In this document: positions 22,801 through 30,706 of the stretch, piece by piece
How the letters are laid out: every line of letters starts with the position of its first letter
Numbering within the stretch: position 1 is the stretch's first letter
Assembly (NCBI GenBank): GCA_031769625.1
Contig: JAUIMM010002560.1
Coordinates: 434,001 to 498,000 of the forward strand
DNA from: Taudactylus pleione
Taxonomy: Eukaryota; Chordata; Amphibia; Anura; Myobatrachidae
Direction: 5' to 3'
DNA: 64,000 nt
Position numbers and translations under genes: made by a program
Notes under the pieces: generated by a model
Databases searched by the model: none
What the model was told of the DNA's origin: nothing
What the model saw: the letters and a program-made list of their open reading frames with translations, nothing else

Positions 22801-23277
22801 GGTTGTCCTTGTGCCTCCCCTGTCTTTAGGCCTAACGACGGTGTTGAAGTCGCCGCCAAAGACAATCTGCTGAGCTGTAAAAAGAAATGGTTTTATCAAC
22901 CCAAAAAGGCATTTCCTATCCCAGGCCGATTGTGGTCCATAGACATTAATCAGCCTCAAGTCGTGCCCTCTTAGGTTAACATCCAAAATCATGCATCTAC
23001 CTACCTGCAGCTCTATAATTCGGTGTATGGTTACCATGCCGGTAAAAAGCACCGCCACCCCACCGTATGGCTCGGCCGCAAGAGACCAGAAAGACTGACC
23101 ACGTCTCCACTGGGCTTTCGCCCTATGGAGAGTGGACAAGTCTCCCACCCGGGTCTCCTGCAAAAACAAAAAATCAACATCAACCGTGTCAAAAAAATCA
23201 AAGGCCATGTAACGAGCACGATCGGAAAGAACGGAAGCCACATTAATGGTGGCACATCGTATGGGATGGAGAGCCAT
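19900..23277 (-). CDS. ORF2: APE endonuclease and reverse transcriptase (1125 aa), copy 2
   Basis: Same product as the ORF2 of copy 1, with no amino-acid difference that I can see. The endonuclease residues N12, E41, Y113, D143, N145, D202 and S223-D224-H225 are intact. The reverse transcriptase has catalytic D581 and YADD at 681-684, and the C-terminal CCHC-like finger is present. The start is the ATG at 23277, shortly after an in-frame TGA and 30 bp after the ORF1 stop. All recognisable catalytic residues are kept, so the frame could encode an active enzyme; activity itself cannot be judged from sequence. Confidence 0.95.
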   Translation of the reverse strand: MALHPIRCATINVASVLSDRARYMAFDFFDTVDVDFLFLQETRVGDLSTLHRAKAQWRRGQSFWSLAAEPYGGVAVLFTGMVTIHRIIELQVGRCMILDVNLRGHDLRLINVYGPQSAWDRKCLFGLIKPFLFTAQQIVFGGDFNTVVRPKDRGGTRTTLSYDANFLVSMIREAGLVDVHIRHYPDLTGYTYYCGSRRSRIDRFFVKESSKTLPPEVKPVEFSDHVFLSVTLNASKTPQKGRGLWRLNSELLREERVSQSFRDFFQLQETLLEAGWSRSEWWEVCKKRTRVFFQRLVARRNLRKRCIIHRLRRKLDFLISERGDGGEISRVKAQLREFQYNRLASLILERDYGKYHSPDPYQSCRRSVDLREVRGLYDDQGTLCEDREGILGVIGSYYSNLLSEQPLIRERMETFLRETPGLKELDASFDSLGGDVTVEEVKKAIGGLSIKKSPGPDGLTSEFYKAFVDILAPRLMEVYNECLGEGSLPPSMRSSALILLSKGKVPSCIENWRPIALLNTDRKILAKIFFNRLMEISGLVLSPSQHCTVKGRSTFSAVLGVREAMERCRAEKWGKYLLALDQSKAFDRVSHKYLWAVLERYGLPARVIDWLRVLYNQAKSFPLVNGWVGPAFRVDSGVRQGCPLSPLLYVFAIDPFIRRIDCGTVGGVQLGPETPLRVVAYADDVTVVLSSVAEACEVEHLISEYSEASSSRVNQDKCEAFWMGEEGDEFDLPDSLPRASPEIKILGIRFGRGDYATQNWERRLEDAAKKVRAWRRWKLSFRERVHLIKTYLIPVFLYVSYVCFLPQSLWTRINSLFFLLLWGNGMNIVKRGITYRLREEGGLDMVSPVVFFATTFLKLNLGSLLSETPPQWVESFRAWVLPFLDLWVDGGRVRTLRVRSGYLPIYVILCLKVTRRWGLEVRDVKTFSRKQLGRSILRSHFYAPLSLRDCPGIVCSNGISLLLSERVPLKFRDIAWLSFQGRLYVRGNIKSRSADDRDCPREDCLGEEETMDHFLLRCPFTIEVCKSVSRALRIPCLSGLSYPEWVYGAFKGYGRFNLTTIFIVSLAVRYNLWNARCLLPLRQKVLPCAEVVGSILHEVKRLMDMDRERLDATGWSRRWRHLKPP

Positions 23278-23307
23278 AGTTCAGAATTATAGAAGTAGGA
23301 CTCCATC
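23278..23307 (-). other. ORF1-ORF2 spacer with extra in-frame stops, copy 2
   Basis: Identical to the copy 1 spacer: ORF1 TAA, then in-frame TAA and TGA before the ORF2 ATG in the same frame. Confidence 0.8.
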
Positions 23308-26300
23308 TTACTTTTTCTTTGTCTGCCGAACAGATTCCTCCCCAGAGGAACCTGTCCGCTTACAGGATAACCCAAACGGGATATCCTCACCACACGGCAA
23401 GACAGCCTCAATCATATCACCCTCCACCACATTCGTACTGATAGGAGCCTCCGAGGCCATGGCCTCAACCTGTGGGTCACTGGACCCAGCCGCCCCACCA
23501 GTCCTCTCAGTCCCGTCCCCCACCACCTCACCCAACACCTTTTCAGGAGATGTACCCGGGTCCGGAGGCTTTGGGGCCGTCAAACCCCCTAACATGGTTT
23601 CAGGAGGGGCCTTCTCGGGAACCTCCTGAGAACAAGCACCCCCAGGCCCTGGCTCTGGGGTTTCATCCACCACAGACACTTCACCTGAAAACCCCACACC
23701 CTGCCCCTCTACCAACTTTCCCCCTGCCACCACTACTCTATCCCCCAACCTCGTTCCCGCCGGATCCCATTCTGGACCTTCACTAGTGGACTCTGTAGTC
23801 AGGTTCCTAGTCTTCCTCAGAACCTTGCCTCCACCGGCCCCTTCCTGTCTAGATTCCCTAGGCTTAGCCCCTTCTGCAGCCTCCCCAAAGGTAGACTTTC
23901 TACCAACCTTTTTCCTCGTGGCCTTATCAGGGACAAACACTAAATTTTTACCTCCATCCATCACTATTTCACCCTCCTCCTCCTTATCATCTTCTTCATC
24001 TGAAGTAGAAAACTTAAACCTGTTTGACAATACCAGGTCGCCATCACTTTGCTTGTTTTTCTTCCTTCTCCTCCTTTTCCTCTGCTCAACTAGCGTGAAT
24101 GGAGCCACCACTCTGCTCGGGCCTAATTTGCTGACCTCATTAGATGCCTGACCACCTACCGCAGGGCTATTCACAGGTCTAACCGGCTCCTGCTCCACCT
24201 CCAACTCACTCTCACTCCTCCCGCCATTCCTTTCTACCGCTGTCTCAAATCCAGCATCCTTCCCACTCACTTGCCCAGTCACCAGCTCTTCACCTACTGC
24301 CTCCTCTGACTCAACTCTCATCTGCACACCTACCCCCACCCCTGCATTGTGGGAGGCTGATGGGCAACGGCTGTATGGGTGGCCAACCATCCCGCACAGA
24401 TTACACCTCACCCTATTGCATTCTTTAGAGCTATGCCCCGACTCGCTACATAGTGCACACTTCACAACTGAACAGTCGTTCGAGAAGTGCCGAAAACTTC
24501 CGCATTTGTGGCAGACTCGGGGCTGACCGGGATAGAACACCTGGATTCTATCCCGGCCAATGAAAGCAGCAGAAGGAATATGCCTTGTTTCTATTCCTAC
24601 CTGCTGCAGTCGAACAAATGCTGCATAGGCCCCCCCCCATACTCCCTTCGTATGGTCAAATTTTTCTAGACCAGAGGACAATATCAGACAGTGCCTTGAG
24701 AGCCAGAACAATATGTCCGCCTCTGGCAAGGATTCATTACGTACCAGAATCGTAATCTTCACACGATCCTGGCGTGACACCATCAGTGACTTAAATTTAC
24801 AAAATGGGTGCTCTTTTTTCTTGCTTTCCCATTTTGTACTAAACGCCTGCAGCCCTCTTAATGTCATAAAGCTTACGTCATAGTCCGGGGTCCTCACCGG
24901 GTGAATGCAGGCGAACAAATCACCCGGCGAAAACCCCAGAGAAAATATCATCTCTAAAAAAGTAGCCTTACTCGGAGGCTCACCTTCTCCTATCCATTTT
25001 AATTGGACCACATTCCTTCTTTTAATTGCGGCCCCACCACCACCACTAAACACTGGAACCACAGGTGTCCTGCCCGACACCACATTTGCATATGATGTCG
25101 GACCCGGCCTGACCTGCTCCTGGGCCCCAGGAACACCAATACCTGGAGCAGAAGGCACTTGCCCTACAGCCACACCATTACTCATAACTGAACCACCTTC
25201 GCCAGCACCTGACCCTGTCCTCCTGGCCTGATCTGACATAATCAAATCCACAGCGGCCATGGACCTTGCAGGAACATTGATACCCCCAAATATAGTGTCC
25301 ACCAAGGTTAAACGCTCCCCACTTAGAACAGATCTGTCCACACTGGGTAGTCCTTGTGCCAAGCTCGACACCTTCCCTGGGCCAGAAACAGCCTTGTCAC
25401 CCAGTCTTTTAGCACTTCGGTCTCGACATTCTGCCTCCTCAGCAGCCGCCACCATCAGAGACTCCGAACTATTCTCCACCTCTTTACCTGTGGAAACTGG
25501 ACCGCTCGCAGGGCTTTTAACTTTACTGCGGACCACATCAAGATGGCTGCCGCTACATTTGACAGACACCGACAGTTTACAGCTTTTCCCACCGGCCTGC
25601 TCTCCAACAAGATGGCCTCCGCCAGATGACAGCTCATCACACTCCTGCACCCCTTTGGCCAGATCTCCCATCGCATCCACGGGAACAGAGCCGGAGCCCA
25701 TCACCGCAGGTATGTGGGATAGATCAGCCTCCGTGCGCTCCCCGCCGGCCCGCGCCGGCCCTACCTCCGCAACCTTCGGGTCCAGGACCTGGGCAGATTG
25801 ACCGCCGGGATCCGTGACAGCTGTCACAGCAGCGGCGTCAGCGGCTGCCATGGTTACCGTCACGCCCCCGGCTCCGTCAGTGCCCGTCACCGTCCCCAGG
25901 AGAGACGCCTCCCCCTGCCTATTGGACGCAGCCACCGTTACCATCAGCCCTAATCCTCTGGCCGCCTCCCCGCCGGGCGCCGTCATGGGACCCGCTAGCA
26001 AATCAGCGCTGCCCTCCGTCTCCATAACGCCGCCGCTAGCATCCACGATGTACGGACTGGGCGCCGCCATCTTGCCTCCCGCGATCTCAGCATCTCCGTC
26101 CTCAGCCGCTGCTGCCGCACACCCGCTGCCCGCATCCTTTACATCTTCCGGACACGATGGGACTACAGCCACACCAACGGGGTTCTCTAAGGCCACACCA
26201 ACGGGGTTCCCTACGGCCACACCACCGGGAGTTCCTACGGCCACGCCACCGGGAGGACATACAGCCACACCAGCTGAAAAAGGTAGGGAAGCCTTCTCAG

Positions 26301-26856
26301 CCTCTTTTAATGATATTATCCTGGCTCTTATTCTCTGCACTTTTTCTTCCAGCTCCACCATTTCCTTTTTAAGCATGGATTTTTGCCAAGTGGGGCAGGA
26401 ATTTCTTTTGACCCGTTTTGCAGAGATCCATGCCTGTGCCCTCCTAGACTCTCTCCTTAGTTCAGCCATATCCAGGCCGGCAAACTCGTCCTCAGACTCC
26501 ACAGCCTCACCGCCATCTTCATCATCAGTAAAGTCTGACGACTGCTCCGACTCATCGCCAGACATCCCCTCCATCAGGTCCTGGGCGTCCGGGCAGAGAA
26601 GCCCCTCCTCACCCTCCGGGCTGGTAAGCACCACCGCGCTCCCCTGAGTTACCCCACTCAGGGGACCAGATCCCGAGGGTTTGGGGCCCTCTCCAGGTTC
26701 CTCCACCTGGATAGCCCAGCTGGGCTCACTGCCGACCTCGCTGGGGGTGAGCTGGGTAAGCAGCACCACAGCTCGCTTTAGGCCTAACTCATCAGGCCCT
26801 CCACCAGGCAAAGAAGCCTGGGGGCCACCTCCAACATCCTCCGGAGAGGACTCCAT
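23308..26856 (-). CDS. ORF1: gag-like protein with three CCHC knuckles (1182 aa), copy 2
   Basis: Same architecture as copy 1: acidic N-terminal part, coiled-coil-like helix, GVAV octapeptides, low-complexity region, conserved pre-knuckle domain and three CX2CX4HX4C knuckles at about residues 782-831, then a basic and acidic tail. It differs by one residue, Lys in place of Glu at about position 866 (GQVSGKDAG), just after the knuckles. A substitution near 26650 (GAGTTACC for GAGTAACC) appears silent. The start is the ATG at 26856, for the reasons given for copy 1; the frame stays open upstream to a TTG at 26910. Confidence 0.92.
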   Translation of the reverse strand: MESSPEDVGGGPQASLPGGGPDELGLKRAVVLLTQLTPSEVGSEPSWAIQVEEPGEGPKPSGSGPLSGVTQGSAVVLTSPEGEEGLLCPDAQDLMEGMSGDESEQSSDFTDDEDGGEAVESEDEFAGLDMAELRRESRRAQAWISAKRVKRNSCPTWQKSMLKKEMVELEEKVQRIRARIISLKEAEKASLPFSAGVAVCPPGGVAVGTPGGVAVGNPVGVALENPVGVAVVPSCPEDVKDAGSGCAAAAAEDGDAEIAGGKMAAPSPYIVDASGGVMETEGSADLLAGPMTAPGGEAARGLGLMVTVAASNRQGEASLLGTVTGTDGAGGVTVTMAAADAAAVTAVTDPGGQSAQVLDPKVAEVGPARAGGERTEADLSHIPAVMGSGSVPVDAMGDLAKGVQECDELSSGGGHLVGEQAGGKSCKLSVSVKCSGSHLDVVRSKVKSPASGPVSTGKEVENSSESLMVAAAEEAECRDRSAKRLGDKAVSGPGKVSSLAQGLPSVDRSVLSGERLTLVDTIFGGINVPARSMAAVDLIMSDQARRTGSGAGEGGSVMSNGVAVGQVPSAPGIGVPGAQEQVRPGPTSYANVVSGRTPVVPVFSGGGGAAIKRRNVVQLKWIGEGEPPSKATFLEMIFSLGFSPGDLFACIHPVRTPDYDVSFMTLRGLQAFSTKWESKKKEHPFCKFKSLMVSRQDRVKITILVRNESLPEADILFWLSRHCLILSSGLEKFDHTKGVWGGAYAAFVRLQQVGIETRHIPSAAFIGRDRIQVFYPGQPRVCHKCGSFRHFSNDCSVVKCALCSESGHSSKECNRVRCNLCGMVGHPYSRCPSASHNAGVGVGVQMRVESEEAVGEELVTGQVSGKDAGFETAVERNGGRSESELEVEQEPVRPVNSPAVGGQASNEVSKLGPSRVVAPFTLVEQRKRRRRKKNKQSDGDLVLSNRFKFSTSDEEDDKEEEGEIVMDGGKNLVFVPDKATRKKVGRKSTFGEAAEGAKPRESRQEGAGGGKVLRKTRNLTTESTSEGPEWDPAGTRLGDRVVVAGGKLVEGQGVGFSGEVSVVDETPEPGPGGACSQEVPEKAPPETMLGGLTAPKPPDPGTSPEKVLGEVVGDGTERTGGAAGSSDPQVEAMASEAPISTNVVEGDMIEAVLPCGEDIPFGLSCKRTGSSGEESVRQTKKK
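26164..26274 (-). repeat. 24-bp minisatellite in ORF1, copy 2
   Basis: The same five GVAV-encoding repeats as in copy 1, with no length change. Confidence 0.8.
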
Positions 26857-26948
26857 CCCTCCAGGGGAGGGGAACGAAATAGAGTCCCTGGCTTCACAGA
26901 TCTTCCACAAGGCCTAAGAGCAAAAAATACACGTCCTGCTCCTAGGGC
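26857..26948 (-). other. 5' UTR of LINE copy 2
   Basis: About 92 bp, the same as copy 1, including the GCTCTTAGGCCT block that is shared with copy 3. Confidence 0.75.
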
Positions 26949-29900
26949 TTCAACACATCCAGTGAAATTTTGAGCTGTCTGTGTTTGCTACAAGAGGAGA
27001 TATCACAAAGTATGCGCTTTTGTTATTTCCATTGCTTTCAATGCATTTTGGCCTAAAACTTGCATTTGCTGTTTTCTCTTAAACGCAACATGGGAGAAAA
27101 ACCATTTCACATCATATTTGTGGGTCTTGGTCTTCAACACATCCAGTGAAATTTTGAGCTGTCTGTGTTTGCTACAAGAGGAGATAACACAAAGTATGCG
27201 CTTTTGTTGTTTCCATTGCTTTCAATGCATTTTGGCCTAAAACTAGCATTTGCTGTTTTCTCTTAAACGCAACATGGGAGAAAAACCATTTCACATCACA
27301 TTTGTGGGTCTTGGTCTTCAACACATCCAGTGAAATTTTGAGCTGTCTGTGTTTACTACAAGAGGAGATAACACAAAGTATGCGCTTTTGTTGTTTCCAT
27401 TGCTTTCAATGCATTTTGGCCTAAAACGAGCAATTGCTGTTTTCTCTTAAACGCAACACGGGGGAAAAACCATTTCACATCACATTTGTGTGTCTTGGTC
27501 TTCAACACATCCAGTGAAATTTTGAGCTGTCTGTGTTTGCTTCAAGAGGAGATATCACAAAGTATGCACTTTTGTTGTTTCCATTGCTTTCAATGCATTT
27601 TGGCCTGAAACGAGCAATTGCTGTTTTATCTTAAACGCAACACGGGGGAAAAACCATTTCACATCACATTTGTGGGTCTTGGTCTTCAACACATCCAGTG
27701 AAATTTTGAGTTGTCTGTGTTTGCTACAAGAGGAGATATCACAAAGTATGCGCTTTTGTTGTTTTCATTGCTTTCAATGCATTTTGGCCTAAAACTAGCA
27801 TTTGCTGTTTTCTCTTAAACGCAACATGGGAGAAAAACCATTTCACATCACATTTGTGTGTCTTGGTCTTCAACACATCCAGTGAAATTTTGAGCTGTCT
27901 GTGTTTGCTACAAGAGGAGATATCACAAAGTATGCACTTTTGTTATTTCCATTGCTTTCAATGCATTTTGGCCTAAAACGAGCAATTGCTGTTTTCTCTT
28001 AAACGCAACATGGGAGAAAAACCATTTCACATCACATTTGTGGGTCTTTGTCTTCAACACATCCAGTGAAATTTTGAGTTGTCTGTGTTTGCTACAAGAG
28101 GAGATATCACAAAGTATGCGCTTTTGTTGTTTTCATTGCTTTCAATGCATTTTGGCCTAAAACTAGCATTTGCTGTTTTCTCTTAAACGCAACATTGGAG
28201 AAAAACCATTTCACATCACATTTGTGGGTCTTGGTCTTCAACACATCCAGTGAAATTTTGAGCTGTCTGTGTTTGCTACAAGAGGAGATATCACAAAGTA
28301 TGCGCTTTTGTTGTTTCCATTGCTTTCAATGCATTTTGGCCTAAAATGAGCAATTGCTGTTTTCTCTTAAACGCAAAATGGGGGAAAAACCATTTCACAT
28401 CACATTTGTGGGTCTTGGTCTTCAACACATCCAGTGAAATTTTGAGCTGTCTGTGTTTGCTAAAAGAGGAGATAACACAAAGTTTGAGCTTTTGTTGTTT
28501 CCATTGCTTTCAATGCATTTTGGCCTAAAACGAGCAATTGCTGTTTTCTCTTAAACGCAACATGGGGGAAAAACCATTTCACATCACATTTGTGGGTCTT
28601 GGTCTTCAACACATCCAGTGAAATTTTGAGCTGTCTGTGTTTGCTACAAGAGGAGATATCACAAAGTATGCGCTTTTGTTGTTTCCATTGCTTTCAATGC
28701 ATTTTGGCCTAAAACGAGCAATTGCTGTTTTCTCTTAAACGCAACATGGGGGAAAAACCATTTCACATCACATTTGTGGGTCTTGGTCTTCAACACATCC
28801 AGTGAAATTTTGAGATGTCTGTGTTTGCTACAAGAGGAGATATCACAAAGTATGCGCTTTTGTTGTTTCCATTGCTTTCAATGCATTTTTGCCTAAAACG
28901 TGCATTTGCTGTTTTCTCTTAAACGCAACATGGGAGAAAAACCATTTCAAATCATATTTGTGGGTCTTGGTCTTCAACACATCCAGTTAAATTTTGAGCT
29001 GTCTGTGTTTGCTAGAAGAGGAGATATCACAAAGTATGTGCTTTTGTTGTTTCCATTGCTTTCAATGCATTTTGGCCTAAAACGTGCATTTGCTGTTTTC
29101 TCTTAAACGCAACATGGGAGAAAAACCATTTCACATCATAATTGTGGGTCTTGGTCTTCAACACATCCAGTGAAATTTTGAGCTGTCTGTGTTTGCAACA
29201 AGAGGAGTTAACACAAAGTTTGCGCTTTTGTTGTTTCCATTGCTTTCAATGCATTTTGGCCTAAAATGTGCATTTGCTGTTTTCTCTTAAACGCAACATG
29301 GGAGAAAAACCATTTCACATCATATTTGTGGGTCTTGGTCTTCAAAACATCCAGTGAAATTTTGAGCTGTCTGTGTTTGCTAAAAGTGGAGATAACACAA
29401 AGTATGCGCTTTTGTTGTTTCCTTTGCTTTCAATGCATTTTGGCCTAAAACGAGCAATTGCTGTTTTCTCTTAAACGCAACACGGGGGAAAAACCATTTC
29501 ACATCACATTTGTGGGTCTTGGTCTTCAACACATCCAGTGAAATTTTGAGCTGTCTGTGTTTGCTACAAGAGGAGATATCACAAAGTATGCGCTTTTGTT
29601 GTTTCCATTGCTTTCAATGCATTTTGGCATAAAACGTGCCATTTCACATCACATTTGTGGGTCTTGGTCTTCAACACATCCAGTGAAATTTTGAGCTGTC
29701 TGTGTTTGCTACAAGAGGAGATATCACAAAGTATGCGCTTTTGTTGTTTCCATTGCTTTCAATGCATTTTGGCCTAAAACGTGCATTTGCTGTTTTCTCT
29801 TAAATGCAACATGGGAGAAAAACCATTTCACATCACATTTGTGGGTCTTGGTCTTCAACACATACAGTGAAATTTTGAGCTGTGTGTGTTTGCTACAAGA

Positions 29901-30216
29901 GGAGATAACACAAAGTATGCGCTTTTGTTGTTTCCATTGCTTTCTATGCATTTTGGCCTAAAACTTGCATTTGCTGTTTTCTCTTAAACGCAACATGGAA
30001 AAAAAAGCCATTTCACATCACATTTGTGGGTCTTGGTCTTAAACACATCCAGTGAAATTTTGAGCTGTCTGTGTTTGCTACAAGAGGAGATATCACAAAG
30101 TATGTGCTTTTGTTGTTTTCATTGCTTTCTATGCATTTTGGCCTAAAACTTGCATTTGCTGTTTTCTCTTAAACGCAACATGGAAAAAAAAGCCATTTCA
30201 CATCACATTTGTGGGT
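26949..30216. repeat. 184-bp satellite array, segment C, with variant-domain switch
   Basis: About 17.8 monomers. The first four match those right of LINE copy 1. The fifth to seventh resemble later monomers of segment B, as if several units were lost by unequal exchange. From the monomer starting at 28237 a new set of variants appears (AAAATGAGC with AAAATGGGG, GAGTTAACAC with TTTGCGC), and CTAGC and TTATTTCC are no longer seen. The last two units carry an unusual CATGGAAAAAAAAGCC. One shortened unit lies at 29525-29669. Confidence 0.95.
29525..29669. repeat. Shortened 145-bp monomer
   Basis: A 39-bp deletion joins AAAACGTGC directly to CATTTCACATC (junction near 29639), with CATTT microhomology at the breakpoints. 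An equivalent unit lies at 39759-39903. Confidence 0.9.
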
Positions 30217-30706
30217 AATCCTTTTTTATTGAAAAACTTGCAGCATATAAATAAATACATAGAAAAATTCTGCACTTCAACATATCTTTTGCCATATATA
30301 CATAATCAACCAGGTTACTGTAATCAAAATATATGACTCTATCAAATTCTTCAAAGAGCCTCAAAAAAGATAAACCTCCTGAACATAACACATCACACAC
30401 TCCACCCAGACAAGACAGTGTACAAACCATCACCTGAAACATCAAAATATCATTAAAACAATAAACTTTAACACAATAAGCTTTTAGCTATTCCCTTTTT
30501 TTTTTTATTTCAAAAAAGACTTTAAACTATCACCAACACTAACTCCAAAACATAGAGAAAATGAAGGAGCTGTTTAGGCGCATGAAAATCATTCCATAAA
30601 AAACAGAAAAATCCAAAAATCTACTGCGGAAGTGGAAAGAAGAGCTTCAAGCCCATAGGATAAACAGGAAAAAGACTGGTACTTTTTTCCACCCACTAAG
30701 GGGGCT
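30217..30706 (-). other. 3' UTR of LINE copy 3
   Basis: About 490 bp AT-rich sequence, partly alignable to the copy 1 3' UTR (shared CAACACTAACTCC and an ATTCC-(T/A)-TAAAAAA region). It contains an internal T-rich run near 30495-30510 on the plus strand. The ancestral ORF2 stop probably lay a few bases inside it, near 30696. Confidence 0.75.

Larger units (their letters stand above)
19372..26948 (-). mobile_element. Full-length Tx1-like non-LTR retrotransposon, copy 2
   Basis: A 7.58-kb element almost identical to copy 1. By eye I find only a few differences: one 3-bp indel and one substitution in the 3' UTR, one ORF1 change (Glu to Lys) and one apparently silent ORF1 change. The junctions are the same (TCTTGGTC to the left, TTCAACAC to the right). 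The flanking satellite is homologous to that of copy 1 on both sides (left to the window edge, right for about four monomers). Copies 1 and 2 are therefore best read as one insertion later duplicated with its array, not two retrotransposition events. Confidence 0.93.

Noticed and set aside
1313..26948. Copies 1 and 2 as two independent retrotranspositions into the same site
   Set aside because: Their satellite flanks are homologous over several monomers on both sides and the elements differ at only a few bases, so duplication of one occupied locus is simpler.
30480..30515. T-rich run as the poly(A) tail of LINE copy 3
   Set aside because: It lies inside the 3' UTR, about 280 bp from the element end. 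Homology to copy 1 continues around it and the true junction at 30216/30217 has no A-tail.
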